A stretch of DNA of 30,475 nt. It comes from Obelidium mucronatum (Eukaryota > Chytridiomycota > Chytridiomycetes > Chytridiales > Chytriomycetaceae). Positions 21,201 through 30,455 of the stretch are shown here, one piece after another. The stretch covers positions 1 to 30,475 of the forward strand of contig JAIVFH010000302.1 in assembly GCA_025765595.1 (NCBI GenBank), read 5' to 3'. The number at the start of each line of letters is the position of its first letter. The first letter of the stretch is position 1. A program made the translations under genes and the position numbers. The notes beneath the pieces were generated by a model. It was not told the origin of the DNA. It saw only the letters and a program-made list of their open reading frames with translations, and searched no databases.

Positions 21201-22473
21201 CTATCTACGCATATGCTCTGGAAGCTCGTGGTATTCAGGAGGCGGCGCAGCAGCAGCCCCATCAGTCAATCGCGCTGCATTGGCAGCGTCTTCCTGAGCC
21301 TGACGCTCCTTCTCAGTCAACGGAGTTCCTGTAGCCGTTGCAGTGGGAGCATCAGTCGCGCGGATTGGCTCCGACAGCTGTGCGTACGTGTGGCTTTGTC
21401 CAGCAACAACTGGAATCGGAACGGGACCTACACTGAAGGAATTCGAAGACTGAGTGTAAATCGACTGGGGTGGCTCCGGCTGGGAGAATGATGGGTTCAT
21501 CGTATCCAGTGGAAGCAGCAGCAGCATAATTAGATGGAGCGGAAGTGTTTCCGTAGGATGCTTGGGAGTTGATAGAAAGACGTTGTGGAGGGGGTTGAGA
21601 AGGCGCCAAGTAGACGTTGATGGGTTGCGGTGGTGGTCCGGCAGGCGGGGCGTATTGTTGACCATTCGAAGAAGGTGGTGGACCCACTGGTTCGTTGAAA
21701 GAGCCATACGAGTTGGTAGACTGTTGGTTGAGAGAATAAGTGGAAGGAAGAGGGATGATAGGTTCAGGCTGTTGTGGTTGTTGTTGCTGGTAATTGTAAG
21801 AAGCGTTGCTCTGTTGGGAAGAGTAGATGGACTGTGGGAGAGGAATAATTGGTTCAGGACCCGCGATATAGGTTTGCTGCGGAACCTGCTGCTGCTGTTG
21901 CTGCTGCTGTTGCGAGTAGACATAAGTAGTCTGTGGGGCAAATTGTCCATTGACGCCATAAACGTGTTGAGGAACTGGTTCGGGCTTTTTCGTTGACTTT
22001 CGGCAACAGCACCAAAACAAAATACCAACAGCAACCAATACACCAATCCCAGTTCCAATATAAGTTGTCAGCTTCCCACCAAAAACATCACTGGAGGAGT
22101 TGTTGTTGTTAATCGAGCTTGTAAACGTAGTAGTGGCAGTCGCGAATCTAAGAGTTGTTGTGGTTGTGGATCTCCTCGAAGTCGTTGTTGATACACCAGG
22201 CTTGGCAGTGACCGTAGCCAATCCAACACCGTTCAACGCAATGTTGTACTTAGAAAAACAGAACTCCTGGAACTCTTTTGGATTGCTATAGTTCGAGTTG
22301 CCAGAATCGAAGCCATAGATTGATTGTGCCTTATTGCTGCAAGCGTTGTAGTACGGGATCATGGCGTCCATCACAACCTGTGCGCAGTAGTCGTTGTTGA
22401 TCAGCAATGCATTCAGCTGCGCCCTGTAGTACGGACTGATTGTTGGGAAACAAGTAGTGCTGGTTTGTGCCAT
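21201..22473 (-). CDS. Single-pass membrane protein with Cys-containing N-terminus and PPxY tail, copy 1 (apparent frameshift)
   Basis: Family not recognised. The N-terminal module (about 82 residues, Cys at 8, 30, 45 and 72) is about 70% identical to copy 2. It is followed by a Thr/Ser-rich spacer, one membrane helix (about 138-157), a CCC-RKSTKK stop-transfer segment, and a long Pro/Gln/Ser-rich tail with a 9-Gln run (21886-21912), two EPIIPLP units, SNSYGSF and SEPIRA-like units. The conserved end PPPEYHELPEHMRR contains a PPxY motif, the ligand of NEDD4/Rsp5-type WW domains. The frame that starts at 22473 changes by +1 between about 21500 and 21474: before it reads STGYDEPI, after it PEPPQSIYTQSSNSF, and both sides align with copy 2. 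No GT-AG intron fits the phases. It may be a sequence error, a recent mutation, or a truncated isoform. No signal peptide is visible; the helix may act as a signal anchor. Confidence 0.72.
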
Positions 22474-22569
22474 TGCCCTTAAATTGGAAGTTTTTCTCCA
22501 AAATGATTAAAAACTGCAAATAAAATAATGGAAGTTTATATTAATATTTCGCAAAAAGGGGGGCAACTA

Positions 22570-23661
22570 TCAACGAAGATGGTCTGGTAATTCTTGGTAT
22601 TGAGGCGGAGGCGCGTCTTCAGCGGCAATCCTTGCCGTTACATCTTCTTGGGCTTCACGTTCCTTCTCCGAAACGGCCGTCACCCGAATCGGCTCGGCAA
22701 CCTGATTGTACGCATAGCTTGGCGCTGGAGCAGCCGAAGAAGATGACGACTGGCCGTGAATCGACAACGGACTTGGAGCAGCGCGAATCGGTTCTGAAAT
22801 TGCAACGTAGCTATCGCTTGAGGTGGAGGCCGGTGTGTTTCCGTATCTGTGATTTGAAGGGGGTTCGTTCACTGGGACAAACGAGCCGTATGAATTGCTT
22901 GCATGCTGGTTGATTGGCTGGGAATACGACGATGGAAGGGGAATGACAGGCTCGACTGTTGAAGCTGCCGCCACTTCGTTGGGGGTGAAAGCGTAGCGGA
23001 TCTGCGTTGGCATTTGAGTTGGCGGTGAAGTTGAAGTTGAAGTTGGACCCCCGTTGAAGCCTGGGGCAACGCTATGGTGCACTGGTTCGTGGCGCCGCTT
23101 CATTGGCTTTCCGCCGCCGCAGAGCCACCACGAGACAAGGCCGATCACCACGAGGACGCCAACGCCAATGCCGACATAGGTTGTTGTGGACATTCCCGCA
23201 CTGGCTGTTGAGCCATTCGAGCTGGTTGATGAGCCAGTCGACCCGCCTGAACTAGTTGGGCCGCTTGAGCCGCTGCTCGACGCAGTTGGACTGGCAGCCA
23301 CGACACTGGCCACGCCCGTGGCCGCAGTTACCGCAGCAGTTGTTCTCGCTGGCACACTGGCTGGAGACGCTTGCACAGGCACAGCTTGGACCGCTGCCAC
23401 CACAGGCAGCCCTTGTCCGTTCAGCGCAATGTTGTACTTCGAAAGACAGAACGCCTGGAACGCCTGCGGACTGTCGTAGTTGCTGTTGCGCGAGTCGAAG
23501 CCGTAGAAGGACTGCGCCTTGTTGCTGCATGCGTTGTAGTACGGGATCATGGCATCCATCACTCCCTGCGCGCAGTAGTCGCTGTTTCCAAAGAAGGCAT
23601 CGCCTCTGGCCCTGCTGTAGGCGGAAATCGTGTCGAAGCAGGCGGACGGTGTCTGTGCCAT
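22570..23661 (-). CDS. Single-pass membrane protein with Cys-containing N-terminus and PPxY tail, copy 2 (intact)
   Basis: Intact, intronless 363-residue paralogue lying 96 bp upstream of copy 1. The same N-terminal module has Cys 8, 30, 45 and 72 around DYCAQGVMDAMIPYYNACSN, followed by YGFDSRNSNY and SKYNIALNG. Then come an Ala/Ser/Thr-rich spacer, a membrane helix (about 161-180, TYVGIGVGVLVVIGLVSWWL), a basic segment KPMKRR, and a tail with EPVIPLP, SNSYGSF, two SEPIR/AEPIR units, SEKEREAQED, and the terminal PPPQYQELPDHLR. The layout resembles fungal surface sensors or endocytic adaptors: a small Cys-containing outer part, a Ser/Thr spacer, one helix and a tail with a ubiquitin-ligase docking motif. 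That role is inference. No N-terminal signal peptide is seen and I found no upstream exon that would supply one. Confidence 0.8.
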   Translation of the reverse strand: MAQTPSACFDTISAYSRARGDAFFGNSDYCAQGVMDAMIPYYNACSNKAQSFYGFDSRNSNYDSPQAFQAFCLSKYNIALNGQGLPVVAAVQAVPVQASPASVPARTTAAVTAATGVASVVAASPTASSSGSSGPTSSGGSTGSSTSSNGSTASAGMSTTTYVGIGVGVLVVIGLVSWWLCGGGKPMKRRHEPVHHSVAPGFNGGPTSTSTSPPTQMPTQIRYAFTPNEVAAASTVEPVIPLPSSYSQPINQHASNSYGSFVPVNEPPSNHRYGNTPASTSSDSYVAISEPIRAAPSPLSIHGQSSSSSAAPAPSYAYNQVAEPIRVTAVSEKEREAQEDVTARIAAEDAPPPQYQELPDHLR

Positions 23662-23860
23662 GTTATCTGAATTTTGATTGATTAATAAATTTTATTCGCT
23701 TTGAACTTGAATTTGAAAAAAAAAATGAACTCAAACACCAATTTAAAGAGTTTCCCACAAATACAATTCTCAAAAGATTGTGAAAGTTGTCGTAATAACC
23801 ACAGAAACTCAAAATCTTGATTCTAATCAACGAAGTTATAGCAAGATTTTATTTTCCACT

Positions 23861-25249
23861 CTACCTTCCCTTCACTTCAATATATCCCTCATTTGATTCA
23901 TTATGCTCGAAACGCCATCCTTCTCTTTTCAGGAATGAAAGCACAACTGGCAAGAGAACTGCTTTTCGATTCCCAGAATGGATACCAAGCCCTGTTATGA
24001 CTTGCAGCGGTTTCTGAACGGCGAGAGTAGCACCGCCGTTCCTCTTTTTAAAGTATTCGTCTAGTTTGTTTGTCAAGGCACAGATTGCTTCAGCTTTGGT
24101 TAACCCGTGAAGATCCAGAACAGATGGGTCGTGTTTATGTCGGATAGCGTTAGCTCTCAAAACACATTTGGCGGCGCGAGAGTTCCAGAGAGATACTTGA
24201 ATTGAGTGTTGGTGTCCCTAATTGAAGGGGAAACATAGTTTCAGAAAAACGATACAAAAAAAAGTGCCAACTCACAATGTCAGAATAATACTGAGCACTC
24301 CCGCGACCTGTTAAAGTCCCCCTTTTAAATTCCTTGGCTGCGCATTGAAACGCTTCGCCTCGCTTCATGGCATATTCATGAGCTTGTTGTCTGCAAAATT
24401 CAGCATCCAGTGAAGACAGATCCATATCATCTTCCTGGATTTTAGTGGTTGCGATATGATTGGGTTCCAAGGTCTGAGAGTCAGTCGAGTTTGGAATATG
24501 TGGATTCACGTTTGTGGTTGTACTGAATCGCATTTTGGTTGGAACATCTTCCCATCCCGGCTCCTTTTCATTCTCCCTACTAATTTTACTGTAGGATGTA
24601 TTGGAGAGGTAAGAAACTCCTTGAGATTTTCTTGATGTGCGGTCATCACTGGTGGGAGAATGCGATCGCGTCAAGAAATCAATGGTGTTGTGTAAACCAC
24701 CTCGTGATTTAAGAAGATCTTTTGCAGATTCTATTGAAAGGGATGGAAACATGGATATGAGGGTGTCAATGTCATGGTCTATGTATTGATGAAACAAATG
24801 GTTAATGTGACGCAAATTGCTCTCAAGTTTGGTAAGCACTGACCTCTGCCAACAAGAGAAGCTTGCCCCAACTCCGTGCCATAGGATTTAAATGTCTTTG
24901 AATCGGCATCGGATGAGGGCAAATTGACTGCATTGCTTCCGTGGACAGATATCCTCTCTGCTGCCTCCATCACGTTGCCCTTACAATCAGACAAAACCTT
25001 GCTCAATACTGCAGCGGATACATTCGGAAATATCGCTCTCAGCATTTCTATTCCAGGCTCTTCTTCTCCATCTTGTCCTTGGCTTCCATCGTCAGAGTAT
25101 TGGTCATCGTCGTCAAGCGATGCCAGCACGATCTCAACGGCAGCTTCAACATCCATTCCTTCAAGTGTCGAGTCACTCTCAGCGAGACCCAGGATACTTC
25201 GTATCCGCTGCTCGGAAGTCTCTGGGAACATCTGAAGCAAAAAGTCCAT
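23861..25249 (-). CDS. CUE-domain / DUF1771 / Smr protein, Cue2-like (no-go decay endonuclease family)
   Basis: Exons are 25249-24844, 24778-24276 and 24217-23861, giving 421 residues. There are three CUE-type ubiquitin-binding helical modules, each with a core like LLQMFPE, LRAIFPN or LISMFPS, at about 1-43, 68-103 and 136-175. A disordered linker follows, then DUF1771 (about 255-326, with QAHEYAMKRGEAFQCAAKEF) and the C-terminal Smr domain (about 334-421) with LDLHG (338-341 is DLHG) and ITGLGIHSGNRKAV. The Smr Asp-x-His is the catalytic motif in the family. Yeast Cue2 has the same domain order and cleaves mRNA at collided ribosomes; that function is inferred here. Spliced frames rebuild DUF1771 exactly across intron 2. 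The start codon is 32 bp from that of the divergent deubiquitinase gene, implying shared control. Confidence 0.9.
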
Positions 25250-25281
25250 TTTTAGTACCTTTATTGAGCAGTTGACAGTTA
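25250..25281. promoter_or_regulatory. 32 bp bidirectional start-to-start interval
   Basis: Only 32 bp lie between the ATG of the CUE/Smr gene (minus, 25249) and that of the deubiquitinase (plus, 25282). An in-frame TGA at 25273 prevents extension of the plus-strand frame upstream. The promoter elements must therefore lie inside coding sequence, or the real starts are further in. Confidence 0.6.
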
Positions 25282-28192
25282 ATGTTCAAACAGCCGCCCC
25301 CACGAACATCGTCGCTTCCGTCCTCCTCCTCGGGATCAGTCCAGCTTCCGCACAACTCGATCGGCTCTTTGAACTCAGTTGGGGCCGCGTACGGCGGCAC
25401 GTCGCGATCAACTTCGCTTCAGAAAGTTCCAGTTTCATCATCGGAGAAAACGGAGAAGGCAAAGAATATTACGAAGGAAAATACTGCAAAACGAGAACAG
25501 CGCCGATCAAGCAGAGAAAATATGTCGGGAGCAAGCAGCTACGCGTTTGGCTCTAATGTTCCTGCCACAGCCTCAACTGGAGCCATTGCACGGAAGCTGC
25601 TGACAACAACCTCCAATTCCTCTTCTTCTGCTGCTTCATCAAAGCCTCCAAGCGGCGGCGTGGTAGGGACCTACCGAGGCGTGCCTTCTCCAAACACAAC
25701 CAACAACTTCTACATGAAACAATCGACAACTTCTGGACAAAGTTCTACAACTACAACCACAAGTAGTTCAAGCACGCAGAAATATTCCACATCATCGAAA
25801 CCTCGGACAAGTTTGACATCGTCAGTAACTTCCTCCACAAGGAAAACAGCTGGTGTTGTTGAATCAGAGCCATCATCCACGACAACGCGAACGCGAAAAC
25901 CATCCATCTTCGGATCTCTCAAACTGTCTACTGGGACACCTACTTCTTCTAGACCGAGCTCCGCTTCTCCATCAGCCCCACCAACTGCTTCCACAACTGG
26001 GAAAAAATCTGAAGACGATATTCTGAACGGAGGAGCTGCCACCCCGCATCAAAAAATAGCCACTAAAAGGTTGAGTTTGAAAGACGCGATTCTGGATAAA
26101 TTGAGTCCGCGAAGTAGAGGGAAGAAGGACTTTCCCAGTGGTTCAACTTCTTCTCCAGACGTACCCGGATCCGTCAATGGCACTGGAAGTGTTCTTGATA
26201 TACTTCAAGAAACTAGTTTAGTGAATGGTATAGAAGAGAACATTGTGGCTGTTTCGAGTCCGAAAGCAAACAAGAAGAATCCCCTTATAGCTGGACAATC
26301 GAGCCCATATCTTCAGCACATGAGGCCTACACCCATGAACAGCAACCCCAACAGCATCAATAGTAGTGCTAGGAGAATGAGTGGGACGACAGATCATTAT
26401 TATAACCCGGCGAGGGGTAGCGGGGCCAGAAATAGTGTTGATGATGGATGCGGGAGAAGGAATAGTGGACACACCCACGTGTTTGTGGATCGATCCCATT
26501 TGGTTTTTGAATCTGAAGGAAATGGGCATAGCACGCGAAGTAGTAAAGTGAGCGTATATACGAGGCGGCAAAGTCTGCATCAAGAAGTAGATGAAATTTT
26601 AAGGATGACTGTACCCAAGAGAAGCGCCGCGTTAAAAGTGAGATTATTCATCTTTTCTCTACTGTATGTTCATACGAAGAATTTATTTTTTGAATGGGAA
26701 TTCAGTACTTGTTCAACAAACAGCCAAGTACTCCTCGAGGACTGGTCGGATTAACCAATCTGGGAAACACTGTAAGCAGCTTTATTTTATTTTATATTTC
26801 TCTAGTTTATATCCTTTTTTAACCTAAACCTCTCTTGTTTTCTTGACCAGTGCTTTATGAATTCTATTCTACAATGTATTTTTGCAACCGAGCTGTTGAT
26901 GGGATACTTTCTCAGCGGCGATTTCACGACTGAACTAAATCTAAAAAGTCCAATGAAAGGGCAACTTGCAAACTGTGAGAATTTATTCCCATTAACATGC
27001 CAACAGAAACAACTTACCACTTTGGCTTGCCACACAGCGTTCACAAGTGTAGTCGAAGAAGCTTTAAAACCCAGCTCTCCTTCGGCATCTCGATGCTTAA
27101 ATCCGTCCCGATTCAAGAGACAAATCGACAACTGGGCACCTCAATTCGCTGGATACAATCAACAGGACGCCCAAGAGTTTCTAAGGTTCATGTTGGATGG
27201 ATTACATGAAGACTTGAATCGTGTGACAGTGAGACCAAGGTTCACATACAAGGATATTGATGTTGATAAGCTATCGTGAGTTTCGCTCCTGTTGCTAGCC
27301 ATCAAAACTCTTAACACCAAATATTCCCACTTACAGTGACGTGGATAAGGCAAGATTTTCATGGCATAGATATCACGCAAGTAACTGCAGCTTTGTGTTT
27401 GGTGTGAGCCCCATTGCTTCATTTCTTCAATACAAGTATTCCTTAATACGAACTGGTTCCTTTGTTTTCAACAGATTTGTTTGGAGGCCAGCTCCAAAGC
27501 ACAGTCACTTGCCACTCTTGCAGCCATCCATCAACGACTTTTGATACATTTTGGGATTTGTCGCTACCAATACCCAAGGTTCGTTTGAAACTTGGTGAGA
27601 TTTAAATTTTAACGCCTAAATAGACTTCGAATGGAAGCGATGCAGCACCGGTTTCAAAATGTACTCTGACGGATTGTCTCCTTGAATTCGCCGCAAAAGA
27701 AGTCCTTGGGGAACTATACCGCTGCGATAACTGTAAATCACGAGTTACGGCAAGTAAACGGTTGCAAATCTACAAGTGCCCAGAAGTCCTTGTATTACGT
27801 AAGAAAGAGCAAAAAGCAATCGTGGCCATTTTAATTTTTATTAAAAGGATGGTTTTCTGGGAAACTTAGATTTGAAAAGATTCACTTATTCAAGATACTC
27901 TCGCGACAAGATTGAAACGAGCGTCAAATTTCCATTAAAGCGACTGAGTTTGGAAAGCATCATGACTCAAACGCCTGGACATGATCAAATTGTTTATTAC
28001 GACCTTTTTGGGATATCAAACCACATGGGAGGACTTGGTGGTGGACACTATATAGCGCACACGAAAAATTGGGATACCGGTCTATGGTATGAAAAAAACG
28101 ATGGGATTGTCACGCAAGTGGATGAAGGGCGGATAGAGAGTCTGGGAAGGAGTAGCTATGTCTTGTTTTTCCAAAAAAGCCGGCAGCAATGA
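25282..28192 (+). CDS. Ubiquitin-specific protease, USP2/USP21-like, with long disordered N-terminus
   Basis: Cysteine protease removing ubiquitin from proteins. Exons are 25282-26637, 26706-26771, 26851-27275, 27337-27401, 27475-27578, 27624-27798 and 27870-28192, giving 837 residues. The first 452 residues are Ser/Thr/Pro-rich and probably disordered. The catalytic domain starts [11 protein letters not shown], and the nucleophile Cys in CFMNSILQC is brought in by splicing at 26851. Then [21 protein letters not shown], the zinc-ribbon pairs CHSC and CDNC, VLHLKRF, the His box GGHYIAH and the WYEKND Asp complete the catalytic set. The small exon at 27337-27401 and the donor giving SFVFDLFGGQL follow the USP2 pattern. 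The start could instead be an internal ATG such as 25522 (MSGASSY), because the N-terminus is not conserved. It is divergent from the CUE/Smr gene and convergent with the G-alpha gene 98 bp away. Confidence 0.9.
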
Positions 28193-28290
28193 AAGAAATG
28201 TTTTCATACATATGAAGAAGAAAAAAGCATTGTTTTGTTTCATCTTGCATTATTATGTACATGTGACTAATTTTTGTGGCGCCTTGAGAG

Positions 28291-29886
28291 TCAAAAGTTT
28301 TCCTCGTCCATTTTCTTCAGGGCGGTCTGTTTAATGCTTTCAATTGCAGATTTCATTATTTTCTTAGTTTGCTTCGTATCCGTTGCGTGCGTGAGGTGCG
28401 GGTAAATCTTTTTGCTATCAGGGTATTTGTTAATTTCCTTGAATCTGTTTACAAAGTACTTTGAGCTCTCTTGATACTCGTTTGGACCTAAATATTAAGT
28501 TTTTTTTTAATTCTTTTTAATTGATGATGCGTACTTGGTCTGTACTTACCCACATAATCTGGAAAATACAGTGAAATCGGACGAGCTTTGATTTTCTCCT
28601 GAAACAAGTCGATTTTGTTCAAGAATAGCATCATGTCTGTCTTTTTGAACAGTGGATTGTTGCAAATCGAAGCGAACAAGTTCATCGCCTCTACAACTAG
28701 ATGCAGAAAGATATTGGTTTTAGTTGAGTTTTTCCTGAAGAGAATCCTTACTTCTATTTGTTTCTTCATCTTCCATACATACTTGATCGTATGCACTTAT
28801 CGCCACAAGGAAAATGATGGATTGTGAGTCCTCAAAGAATTGCGCCCATTTCCGTCGTTCACTGCGTTGACCGCCAACATCATAGATTGCAAGGGACAGG
28901 CTCTCTGCCTTGAATTTGGATTCACTTACACCGGTTGTCGTGACTCGGGCTACTAAAATATCGTCATCTGTGGGATGAAACAATGGATCCGAAAAACGAT
29001 CAATATGCGTCATGACACTAATTTTGTGGGAACTTGAGATTGAATTATCGACAATAAAAACACTCAACTATGCACACGAGTCAACTATTTGGAACTCATT
29101 GGCGCGACTAAAGCAGTATTGGACTCCTGGATCTTTCCAAAACTCTTTTATGGCGGTAATATACTTGGAATTTAGTGCGGCCTTTGTGTTGAACGTATGA
29201 CTTGTCGCGTTTAGCGATAGAATCATTGTAGCCAATGCGGCATTCGCGTCTTTCTGATAATCCCGACCTCCTTTTTGTCGATATTCCTTTGCTGCCAACT
29301 CGGCTATTGGGTCATCCAGTTTTTTACGCGTCCCTTCTTCATGATGGAGAGTAGTGCTTTTGTATCGCGGGTCTAAAGAAGCTTGTGAATATGCGGGCAG
29401 TATCGCACTAGACAATCCCCAGCTCGAATTCTGACTAGATTCAGACTCGTTTGTATTCTGCAAAAGCACACGCGTTGTTTCCGCTAATCTCAGCGTAAGC
29501 TCATTTTGATTTTCTGGTTGCTTGAATCCGTACGGAATCTGCAATGTTTCCATTGCGTTAATGAGTGTGATGATTGATGTGAAGAGGTTCATGTGGATCG
29601 CTTCTCGAAACGTCTTTGTTTGAAAAGAAGAAAAGCCTGATCCATAAATGAGAGACATTTGTTTGACGATGGTTGATTTCCCGCTTTCAGAAGGACCTGG
29701 TGTCAGTGGGTGTGGTATTTTGGTTAAATTGAACAAATCTGAAGAAGTGGGCTACCAAGCAGCAGGAGTTTAACCGAGGAGCTCCTTTTCAATCAGTTTT
29801 CGCTCTTGCTCAAGCTCTTTGTTGATTTCGTTGTTCCTCAGCGTTGCTGCTGGATCGATATCTTGGTATGACGCAGCACATCCCAT
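28291..29886 (-). CDS. Heterotrimeric G-protein alpha subunit (divergent, with helical-domain insertion)
   Basis: GTP-binding signal transducer at the plasma membrane. Exons are 29886-29775 (see below), 29696-29078, 29017-28752, 28696-28550 and 28487-28291, giving 446 residues against about 355 usual. The start MGCAAS fits myristoylation of Gly2 and palmitoylation of Cys3. Nucleotide motifs are GPSESGKST, switch I ARVTTTG with the catalytic Arg, DVGGQRSERRKW with the catalytic Gln, FLNKIDLF, and THATDT in place of TCATDT. About 90 extra residues sit in the helical domain after IPYGF. Exon 1 is ambiguous. Donor GTTAAA (29774) keeps the frame but loses the VKLL of strand beta-1. Donor GTAGCC (29755) keeps VKLLLLG and gives a normal 59 bp intron, but is out of frame. 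The C-terminus KKMDEENF is unlike Gi or Gq ends. Receptor coupling is unknown. Confidence 0.88.
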
Positions 29887-30069
29887 TGTTGTGTCAAAAA
29901 ATGCGATAAGCGCGTGTTTCTAGGGAATGATTTAACCCAATACACACGAATATCTTGAAATCTTTGTTATTGCAGTCAAGCGTGTTTTATTGCTGTTTTT
30001 ATTTTTGCCAAAAATTCAACATGGATCCATTCAACACCACAACACTCTGCCGCCGCATTCGCCAGATTC

Positions 30070-30077
30070 GCGCCAAA
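30070..30077 (-). promoter_or_regulatory. Perfect E2F-type octamer (TTTGGCGC)
   Basis: GCGCCAAA on the plus strand is TTTGGCGC on the minus strand, an exact fit to the E2F consensus TTTSSCGC. It lies in the GC-rich region 184 bp upstream of the G-alpha start. A chance match in GC-rich sequence is possible. Confidence 0.35.
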
Positions 30078-30227
30078 ATTAAACAGCGTCGCGCAAACTT
30101 CGGCGTCGTCGTTTTCCGAAACTCTCCTCGCCAAAAACGGGAAGGTTTTCGCAGCGCCTCGCGTCGAGCGACGCGCCGCTGTTCAAACAAATGGGCGCCC
30201 TGACTGCTCTGGCGACTAAAACTATAG

Positions 30228-30455
30228 TTTCGAGCGCCGAAAACTGCGCGCCGCGTGGATGCTTTCATTGGCAGCGCGTGCGACGCTGGCGGGGTTCGAA
30301 CGCTGAAGTCTTTTGCAAGCGAAGGAGTTGTTTCGTCAAAGTTATTCACTAAAAGCGAAAGCAGCGACGATGAAGAAAAAGATGGTGATGATGATGAGGA
30401 AATGAGAGTGACGAAGCGAGGGAGAAGAAAAAGAAGTTCGTTGTTTGTCCGATGA
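30228..30455 (+). CDS. Possible 3' exon of an unidentified charged protein
   Basis: The frame is open from just after a TAG (possible acceptor ACTATAG at 30221-30227) to a TGA at 30453. It encodes 75 residues beginning FRAPKTARRVDAFIG, with a dense acidic stretch (SESSDDEEKDGDDDEE) followed by a basic end (TKRGRRKRSSLFVR). Such acidic-then-basic tails are common in nuclear proteins. A phase-compatible upstream exon could be the frame ending TLLAKNGK at about 30141 with donor GTTTTC, but that donor is weak and no in-frame ATG is seen. Treat as hypothetical. Confidence 0.3.
   Translation, partial: FRAPKTARRVDAFIGSACDAGGVRTLKSFASEGVVSSKLFTKSESSDDEEKDGDDDEEMRVTKRGRRKRSSLFVR

Noticed and set aside
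21474..21710. Intron explaining the frame change in PPxY copy 1
   Set aside because: GT-AG pairs of at least 50 bp either break phase or delete segments conserved with copy 2 such as SNSYGSF.
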